A stretch of DNA of 10,457 nucleotides from contig CAJJZO010000050.1 in the NCBI GenBank assembly GCA_905197585.1, positions 1 to 10,457 on the forward strand, read 5' to 3'. The stretch is from an uncultured Collinsella sp. Lineage in GTDB: Bacteria; Actinomycetota; Coriobacteriia; Coriobacteriales; Coriobacteriaceae. Positions 6,076 to 10,457 of the stretch are shown here, in pieces (position 1 is the stretch's first letter; each line of letters opens with the position of its first letter). The position numbers and the translations under genes were made by a program. Below the pieces are notes generated by a model. That model was given only the letters and a program-made list of their open reading frames with translations. It was not told the origin of the DNA and searched no databases.

Positions 6076-6248
6076 GCGGAAACTGCGTCCCGGAATTTGG
6101 CTTCAGAGTGGGATGCGTTTTCCGCTTTGAGGCCGCTTGGGAAAGCGCGACCCGGAATCCGGCGTCAGAATGGGATGTGCTTTCCTTTTGCGGTCTTTGG
6201 CGGAAACTGCGTCCCAGATCCCGCGTTCAGAACGGGATGCGCTTTCCG
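6076..6248 (+). repeat. Three tandem 62-bp repeats, each a long imperfect hairpin
   Basis: Three units (6076-6125, 6139-6186, 6201-6248) recur with an exact 62-base period, measured at the GGAAA starting at 6078, 6140 and 6202. In each, an arm of the form GGAAAnnGCGnCCC pairs with GGGATGnGnTTTCC across an 18-base loop whose end (nTCAGAnn) is also conserved. Unit 1 forms a 16-position stem with one mismatch and two G-T pairs; units 2 and 3 form about 15 positions. Changes are partly compensatory: the outermost C-G pairs of unit 1 give way to other pairings in unit 2. Even the 12-14-base spacers are similar (TTTGnGGnC...TTGG). The hairpins have no T-tails and do not look like terminators. Short open frames through this block are by-products, because a 62-base period rotates the frame. 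The nature of the element is unknown to me; a palindromic intergenic repeat family is the likeliest reading. Confidence 0.85.
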
Positions 6249-6369
6249 GCGCTTACTTCCGACGTGCGCGCACATCTCGGCGCACCAGCTCGTGCCCACC
6301 TGTCCCAGACATTCCTCCCACTTTTGCGCCACTTTGTAGACCGTTCGGTCGCCTGTCTGCATGCGCGGG
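6249..6369. other. Intergenic stretch without recognised gene
   Basis: This stretch lies between the tandem repeat and the GH5-like promoter. It contains a perfect 10-base palindrome GTGCGCGCAC (6264-6273) and a pyrimidine-rich run (about 6296-6325). I see no convincing coding frame on either strand, RNA gene or terminator. It may be the continuation of the repeat element, which cannot be judged from one copy. Confidence 0.5.
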
Positions 6370-6375
6370 TATACT
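6370..6375 (+). promoter_or_regulatory. Candidate -10 for the GH5-like gene
   Basis: TATACT at 6370-6375 is the same -10 hexamer as in the tRNA promoter. It lies 68 bases before the GH5-like start and would place transcription near 6382. The -35 region 17 bases upstream (around 6347-6352, GGTCGC) is poor, so an activator or another sigma preference may apply. Confidence 0.4.
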
Positions 6376-6404
6376 CAAATCGATAGATATGTCATGCAAG
6401 AGCG

Positions 6405-6423
6405 ATGCGGGCTTAGCCCGTAT
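6405..6423 (+). promoter_or_regulatory. Inverted repeat in the GH5-like leader
   Basis: ATGCGGGC-TTA-GCCCGTAT forms an 8-bp stem (one G-T pair) with a 3-base loop. It lies between the candidate -10 and the AAGGGGG ribosome site at 6431-6437. It could be an operator for a dimeric regulator or an mRNA hairpin limiting translation. The symmetry is seen directly; the role is inferred. Confidence 0.45.
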
Positions 6424-6442
6424 GATTCAAAAGGGGGCAGTG

Positions 6443-7504
6443 ATGGAGAGGATACTCGGCGTTAATCTCTCTGGCTGGTTTATTCCCGAGCCTTGGGTGA
6501 CCCCGTCGCTATACGCGGCGACCGGTGCATCCAACGCGGCCGAGCTGCAGGAGGCCATGGGCACCGCCGCCTATAACGAGCGCATGCGCCGTCATTACGA
6601 GACGTTTGTGAGCGAGGACGATTTCCGTCGCATGGCGCAGATCGGTCTCAATGCCGTGCGTCTGCCGGTGCCCTGGTATGCCTTTGGCTCGCAGGAGTCC
6701 GATGCGTCCTACATCTCGGTTGTCGACTACATCGACCGCGCGATTGAGTGGGCTGCCAAGTACAACATTCGCGTGCTGCTTGACCTGGCAACTGTGCCCG
6801 GTGGTCAGGGCGATTCCAACGATTCGCCCACCACGCCGGAGGCTGTTGCCGAGTGGCATTCGTCCACTAACGGCCGCCATGTCGCACTCGACGTGCTCGA
6901 GCGTTTGGCCGATCGCTACGGTGAGGCCGAGAGCCTGCTGGGCATTGAGCTGCTTGACACGCCGCAGATGAGCGTCCGCAAGAGCCTCTTTACCATGACG
7001 GATGGCATTCCTGCTCACTACCTGCGCAACTTCTATCGCGATGCTTACGAGCTCGTCCGTTCGTATATGCCCGAGGATAAAATCGTCGTCTTCTCGTCTT
7101 CGGGGTATCCCAGCGAGTGGAAGCATTTTATGCGCGGCACCAAGTACAAGAACGTCTACATGGACCTTCACCTGTACCATTACCGTGACGAGTATGCACT
7201 CGACATCACGAGCCCCCGCGGGCTGACGACGGCGATTTCGCGTAACAAGCGCGAGCTTAAAGAAGCGATTTCGACGGGGTTCCCCGTGCTGGTGGGCGAA
7301 TGGTCGGGTGCGGCGATCTTTGCCAACTCGTCGGTTACGCCCGAGGGCCGCAATGCCTACGAGCGCGTGTTCATCGCCAATCAGCTGGCATCGTTTGCGC
7401 CGGCTGCCGGTTGGTTCTTCCAAACGTGGAAGACCGAGAAGCGTATTGCGGCATGGGATGCCCGCGCGGCGCTCGGTACGCTCGAGCGCGGCATGATTGA
7501 ATAG
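6443..7504 (+). CDS. GH5-like protein lacking the catalytic acid/base, probable pseudoenzyme
   Basis: A 353-residue protein from ATG 6443, with AAGGGGG five bases upstream; earlier in-frame starts lack a ribosome site. The fold is glycoside hydrolase family 5, closest in pattern to exo-1,3-beta-glucanases: GVNLSGWFIPEPWVTPSL (6-23), IGLNAVRLPVPWYAF (67-81), YIDRAIEWAAKYNIRVLLDL (96-115), MDLHLYHY (240-247), PVLVGEWSGA (281-290) and GWFFQTWKTE (323-332). The nucleophile Glu286 (VGEWS) and His243/Tyr245 are kept. The invariant Asn-Glu-Pro holding the acid/base is Asp172-Thr173-Pro174 (IELLDTP), and the His of the 'DLHGAxGxQ' loop is Ala116. The frame is intact and conserved-looking, so this is not a decayed gene. 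It has no signal peptide or membrane helix, so it is predicted cytoplasmic. It ends six bases before rsmI and is probably co-transcribed with it. It may bind a sugar or act by another mechanism; normal retaining hydrolysis looks unlikely. Confidence 0.85.
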   Translation: MERILGVNLSGWFIPEPWVTPSLYAATGASNAAELQEAMGTAAYNERMRRHYETFVSEDDFRRMAQIGLNAVRLPVPWYAFGSQESDASYISVVDYIDRAIEWAAKYNIRVLLDLATVPGGQGDSNDSPTTPEAVAEWHSSTNGRHVALDVLERLADRYGEAESLLGIELLDTPQMSVRKSLFTMTDGIPAHYLRNFYRDAYELVRSYMPEDKIVVFSSSGYPSEWKHFMRGTKYKNVYMDLHLYHYRDEYALDITSPRGLTTAISRNKRELKEAISTGFPVLVGEWSGAAIFANSSVTPEGRNAYERVFIANQLASFAPAAGWFFQTWKTEKRIAAWDARAALGTLERGMIE

Positions 7505-7510
7505 GTTGAT

Positions 7511-8389
7511 ATGACGCAAAACAGCGCCCATACGGGCAAACTCTATGTGGTCGGCACACCCATCGGCAACTTGGGAGACCTGTCCCCGCGCGTTGGCGAG
7601 GCGTTTGCCGCCGCCGATGCCATCTGCTGCGAAGACACGCGTGTGACGTCAAAGCTGCTAATGCACCTGGGTATCTCCAAGCCGCTTGTCCGTTGCGACG
7701 AGAATGTGATCGCCAGCCGCGCCGCCGGCCTGGTCGACCGTCTGCTGGCGGGGGAAACCCTCGCCTTTGCCTCGGACGCCGGCATGCCGAGCGTGTCCGA
7801 TCCCGGCCAGGCGCTGGTCGAGGCAGCGCGTGAGGCCGATGTACCCGTCGAAGTTATCCCCGGGCCCTCTGCTTGCGTCACGGCGCTCGTTTCGTCCGGC
7901 ATTCCCTGCGAGCAATTTTTCTTTGAGGGCTTTTTGGGCCGCAAGCACGGTGACCGCGTGCGCCGTCTGCAGCGCCTTGCCGTGGTGCCCGGCGCGCTCA
8001 TCTTCTACGAGTCTCCACATCGCATCGTGGCGACGCTCGAGGCCGTGGTGGAGGTCTTTCCCCAGCGTGAGGTTGCCGTCTGCCGCGAACTCACCAAGCT
8101 ACACGAGGAGGTCTTGCGTGGGCCCGCCGCCCAGCTTGCCGAGGAGTTGCGTGCTCGTGGCGAGGTAAAGGGCGAGATTGCGCTGGTCATCGCGCCGCCG
8201 AGTGAGGACGAGGAGGCCGGCATCGTGCCGGCTGGCGCTGCGGCGGCAGATCCCGACGAGGCCCTGCGCGAGGATATCCGCGCCGCGCTTGAGGAGGGGG
8301 AGCCCGCCTCTGCGGTGGCCAAGCGCCTGTCTCAGAAGTATTCGCGCCGCAAGCGCGATGTCTATGCCATGGTGCTCGATATGCAATAG
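7511..8389 (+). CDS. rsmI: RsmI, 16S rRNA (cytidine-1402-2'-O)-methyltransferase
   Basis: A 292-residue protein, normal length for RsmI. It methylates the ribose of C1402 in the decoding centre of 16S rRNA using S-adenosylmethionine. The tetrapyrrole-methylase-type fold is shown by LYVVGTPIGNLGDLSPR (11-27), CEDTRVTSKLL (40-50), FASDAGMPSVSDPG (86-99), VIPGPSA (115-121), FFEGFLGRK (137-145) and FYESPHRI (165-172). An RsmI-type C-terminal extension follows, ending in a basic helix (SQKYSRRKRDVY). A Pro/Ala-rich acidic linker (about 235-250) separates the two. The ribosome site is weak (TAGGT), which fits translational coupling to the GH5-like gene six bases upstream. metG follows after 69 bases. 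Both products serve translation. Confidence 0.95.
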   Translation: MTQNSAHTGKLYVVGTPIGNLGDLSPRVGEAFAAADAICCEDTRVTSKLLMHLGISKPLVRCDENVIASRAAGLVDRLLAGETLAFASDAGMPSVSDPGQALVEAAREADVPVEVIPGPSACVTALVSSGIPCEQFFFEGFLGRKHGDRVRRLQRLAVVPGALIFYESPHRIVATLEAVVEVFPQREVAVCRELTKLHEEVLRGPAAQLAEELRARGEVKGEIALVIAPPSEDEEAGIVPAGAAAADPDEALREDIRAALEEGEPASAVAKRLSQKYSRRKRDVYAMVLDMQ

Positions 8390-8390
8390 A

Positions 8391-8419
8391 TGGAGGATAT
8401 CCAGCCCTTGCGCTAGAAT
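8391..8419 (+). promoter_or_regulatory. Possible metG promoter
   Basis: TAGAAT (8414-8419) is a good -10, and TGGAGG (8391-8396) sits 17 bases upstream as a weak -35. Transcription would start near 8426, about 33 bases before metG. No T-box or other leader structure fits in this 69-base gap. Read-through from rsmI is equally possible. Confidence 0.35.
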
Positions 8420-8458
8420 CATCCCCTGTATGCAACGTTTTTCTGGAGGACTAACCCC

Positions 8459-10060
8459 ATGGATCAAAGCAAGCCTTCGTTCTTTATCACGACGCCCATC
8501 TACTACGTCAACGCCGATCCGCACCTGGGCACGGCTTATTCCACCATCATCGCCGACGTCCAGGCTCGTTATCGCCGCTCTGCCGGTTACAACGTCAAGT
8601 TCCTGACCGGCATGGACGAGCATGGCGAGAAGGTCGCCGAGGCCGCAGCCAAGCACAACATGACGCCGCAGGAGTGGACCGACAGCCAGGCTCCGCACTT
8701 CAAGGAGTTGTGGAACAAGCTCGAGATCTCCAACGACGACTTCATCCGCACCACCGAGCCGCGCCAGCATCATGCGGTGCAGTATCTGTGGGAGCGCATG
8801 AAGGAGTCCGGATACCTGTATAAGGGCAGCTACGACGGCTGGTATTGCGTGCCTGACGAGACCTACTTTACCGATACGCAGGTCCAGAAGGGCGACGAGG
8901 AGTACGGCAGCGTCGGCCAGCACCTGTGCCCCGATTGCCACCGTCCGCTCGAGCGCGTGCAGGAGGAGTCCTACTTCTTTAAGCTTTCCGCTTTCCAGGA
9001 CAAGCTGCTCAAGCTCTATGATGAGCACCCCGACTTTGTCGAGCCTGCGTTCCGCATGAACGAGGTACGCAGCTTTGTCGAGGGCGGCCTCAACGATCTT
9101 TCCGTGAGCCGCACGAGCTTTGACTGGGGCATTCAGGTTCCGTTTGATGAGGGCCACGTGACCTACGTGTGGTTCGACGCCCTGCTCAACTATATGACGG
9201 CTGTCGGCTACGGTGTCGACACCGACGAGGCCCGTGCCGAGCTGGCCTATCGCTGGCCCGCGCAGTTCCACATCGTGGGCAAGGACATCATCCGCTTCCA
9301 CTGCGTCATTTGGCCCGCCATGCTCATGGCCATCGGCGAGGCCCTGCCCGAGCATGTCTTTGCCCACGGCTTCCTGACCGTGCGCAACGCCGAGACCGGC
9401 AAGGCCGAAAAGATGTCCAAGAGCCGCGGCAACGCCATCGCTCCGCAGGACGTCATCGACATGCTGGGTGTCGAGGGCTATCGCTATTACTTCATGACCG
9501 ACGTGGTGCCCGGCACCGACGGCGCCATCAGCTTCGATCGCATGGAGCAGGTCTACAACGCCGACCTGGCCAACAGCTGGGGCAACCTTATCTCGCGTTC
9601 GCTCAACATGAGCGGCAAGTACTTTGACGGCTGCGCGCCCGCCAAGCCCGCATCGTTCGATGCGTTCGACAACCCGCTGGCAAAGATTGCCGATGGCCTG
9701 GTTGAGCGCTATATGGCCAAGATGGACGTGCTCGATTACGGTGGAGCCAAGGACGAGGTCATGGAGCTCATCCACGCCGCCAACCATTACATCGAGGACT
9801 CCGAGCCTTGGGCGCTTGCCAAGGACGAGGCCAAGGCTGACGAGCTCGCGTTTGTGATCTACAACCTGCTCGAAGCCATCCGCATCGCCGCCCACCTGCT
9901 GATGCCGCTCATGCCTCAGACTTCTGCCGAGGCTCTGCGCCGTCTGTCCTGCGAGGACGAGGCCGCAAGCGACGATCTCAAGGGTATTTGCGCTTGGGGT
10001 CTGCTTGCCGGCGGCGCTCCCGTCGAGAAGGGCGAGCCGCTGTTCCCGCGTCTGGGCTAA
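8459..10060 (+). CDS. metG: MetG, methionyl-tRNA synthetase (short form)
   Basis: A 533-residue class I aminoacyl-tRNA synthetase that charges tRNA-Met, including the initiator, with methionine. TGGAGGA (8444-8450) lies eight bases before the ATG. The Rossmann fold starts with FFITTPIYYVNADPHLGTAY (8-27), carrying the HIGH-type motif HLGT (22-25). The CP insertion has a zinc-knuckle remnant with Cys130 (WYCVPDET) and CPDC (157-160), keeping three Cys with Asp133 in the fourth place. Other signatures are VTYVWFDALLNYMTAVG, FHIVGKDIIRFH and KMSKS (318-322). A helical anticodon-binding domain fills roughly 375-505. The C-terminal Trbp111/EMAPII-like OB fold found in ~650-residue MetRS is absent, so this is the short form. 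The gene ends at a TAA followed by a strong terminator. Confidence 0.97.
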   Translation: MDQSKPSFFITTPIYYVNADPHLGTAYSTIIADVQARYRRSAGYNVKFLTGMDEHGEKVAEAAAKHNMTPQEWTDSQAPHFKELWNKLEISNDDFIRTTEPRQHHAVQYLWERMKESGYLYKGSYDGWYCVPDETYFTDTQVQKGDEEYGSVGQHLCPDCHRPLERVQEESYFFKLSAFQDKLLKLYDEHPDFVEPAFRMNEVRSFVEGGLNDLSVSRTSFDWGIQVPFDEGHVTYVWFDALLNYMTAVGYGVDTDEARAELAYRWPAQFHIVGKDIIRFHCVIWPAMLMAIGEALPEHVFAHGFLTVRNAETGKAEKMSKSRGNAIAPQDVIDMLGVEGYRYYFMTDVVPGTDGAISFDRMEQVYNADLANSWGNLISRSLNMSGKYFDGCAPAKPASFDAFDNPLAKIADGLVERYMAKMDVLDYGGAKDEVMELIHAANHYIEDSEPWALAKDEAKADELAFVIYNLLEAIRIAAHLLMPLMPQTSAEALRRLSCEDEAASDDLKGICAWGLLAGGAPVEKGEPLFPRLG

Positions 10061-10099
10061 GACACCGCGCGCCATATCGGCAATTCGCAGTTTAGGTGT

Positions 10100-10132
10100 A
10101 AGGGCATGGCCGCAACGGTCCATGCCCTTTTG
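10100..10132 (+). terminator. Intrinsic terminator after metG
   Basis: AAGGGCATGG (10100-10109) pairs perfectly with CCATGCCCTT (10120-10129) around a 10-base loop (CCGCAACGGT, which can itself form CCG/CGG pairs). The stem runs into TTTTG. It closes the metG transcript 39 bases after the stop. Confidence 0.88.
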
Positions 10133-10167
10133 TTTCAAGACGTCGCCACCATGCTAAGGAGGCAACT

Positions 10168-10457
10168 ATGACAACTTCGCCTTTGGCAAACCCCACGGCA
10201 ACAAGGGAGCTGCTGGAGGAGTTTGGCCTTGCGACCAAGCATCGCCTGGGCCAGAACTTCCTGATCGACAACCATGTGATCGAGCGCATTTGCGAGCTTG
10301 CCGAGCTTGCGGGCGATGAGCGCGTGCTCGAGGTTGGTCCGGGCGTTGGCACGCTCACGCCAAGCTTCCAGTGCGGCCTCACCATCGGCCTTGGCCACGG
10401 CCGCCTCGAAGGCACCCGGGTTCACGATCGCGGCGAAACCGCTCACGTGGCCGACGC
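10168..10457 (+). CDS. rsmA: RsmA (KsgA), 16S rRNA dimethyladenosine transferase, N-terminal part with broken homology
   Basis: ATG 10168 follows a full AAGGAGG (10156-10162). Residues 12-64 are typical RsmA: TRELLEEFGLATKHRLGQNFLID (12-34) contains the conserved GQNFL SAM-site segment, and VLEVGPGVGTLT (53-64) is methyltransferase motif I. RsmA dimethylates A1518 and A1519 in 16S rRNA helix 45. After Thr64 (codon 10357-10359), where RsmA continues with 'xALL...VxAVExD', the frame reads PSFQCGLTIGLGHGRLEG, which does not resemble the family, and neither do the other two forward frames. The frame stays open to the window edge, so the gene is incomplete here. The change coincides with an AAGCTT at 10362-10367. 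Confidence is high for the N-terminal part only. Confidence 0.85.
   Translation, partial: MTTSPLANPTATRELLEEFGLATKHRLGQNFLIDNHVIERICELAELAGDERVLEVGPGVGTLTPSFQCGLTIGLGHGRLEGTRVHDRGETAHVAD
10368..10457 (-). other. Possible minus-strand coding fragment beyond the rsmA break
   Basis: Read on the minus strand, these bases give VGHVSGFAAIVNPGAFEAAV and then AKADGEAALEA, a composition and helix pattern typical of real protein. The plus-strand frames look random. I cannot name a family from about 30 residues. It would be an internal part of a gene truncated at both ends here. Low confidence as a gene, but it explains why the RsmA homology stops. Confidence 0.35.

Noticed and set aside
6076..6248. 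CRISPR-like array
   Set aside because: There are only three units, the repeats are imperfect, the 'spacers' resemble one another, and no cas gene is in view. A structured tandem repeat fits better.
6165..6362. Minus-strand 65-codon frame over repeat and spacer
   Set aside because: Half of it is repeat sequence, with no ribosome site and no homology pattern. It was kept only as possible extent of the repeat element.
6097..6386. Short open frames over the tandem repeat (about 80-92 codons)
   Set aside because: They read the same DNA repeat in different frames because the period is not a multiple of three. They have no ribosome site, and the peptides do not resemble proteins.
6137..6442. N-terminal extension of the GH5-like frame by about 100 residues
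   Set aside because: The extension runs through the repeat block and past a candidate promoter and inverted repeat. The GH5 fold begins right at ATG 6443, which has a good ribosome site.
6509..7531. A 340-codon open frame on the minus strand opposite the GH5-like gene
   Set aside because: It mirrors third-position GC bias of the plus-strand gene, has no ribosome site and no family pattern.
8099..10138. A 679-codon open frame on the minus strand across rsmI and metG
   Set aside because: It lies entirely opposite two genes with full family signatures. Long antisense frames are common in high-GC DNA, and the translation shows no recognisable domain.

Overview
The window reads as a high-GC Gram-positive chromosome, most likely a gut coriobacterium close to Collinsella. 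This rests on the strong GC bias, the strong Shine-Dalgarno sites, the Actinobacteria-style toxin-antitoxin proteins and an actinobacterial-type Tad pilus locus. The genus is inferred from overall protein character, not from a search.

Bases 1-5215 are the 3' part of a Tad (tight adherence, type IVb/Flp pilus) operon on the + strand: the tail of tadB, tadC, a Flp major pilin, an unrecognised membrane-anchored protein, a second short Flp-like pilin, a TadE-like pseudopilin, a large TadG-like protein, a second TadE-like pseudopilin and a DUF192 protein. The genes overlap or almost touch and are probably translationally coupled. Four of the products share a prepilin cleavage motif of the form A|Q-[GAS]-T-[TV]-E, so they probably use the same prepilin peptidase, encoded outside the window.

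Bases 5216-6442 are a small accessory zone. It holds a toxin-first toxin-antitoxin pair (BrnT/DUF4258-like toxin, ribbon-helix-helix antitoxin) with an inverted repeat upstream that could be its operator. Next is tRNA-Phe(GAA) with a good promoter, an AT-rich UP-like element and an intrinsic terminator. A block of three 62-bp tandem repeats follows, each able to fold into the same long hairpin.

Bases 6443-10060 carry a cytoplasmic GH5-like protein whose catalytic acid/base motif is missing, rsmI (16S rRNA C1402 2'-O-methyltransferase) and metG (short-form methionyl-tRNA synthetase), ending in a strong intrinsic terminator. rsmA then begins at 10168, but its homology stops after the SAM-binding motif I, at a HindIII site (10362-10367). 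The last ~90 bases look like minus-strand coding sequence, so the right end may be a chimeric junction.

The points most worth a second look are the GH5-like probable pseudoenzyme, the 62-bp hairpin tandem repeat, the abrupt end of rsmA, the shared A|Q prepilin motif, the unrecognised Tad-operon protein and the toxin-antitoxin operator candidate.
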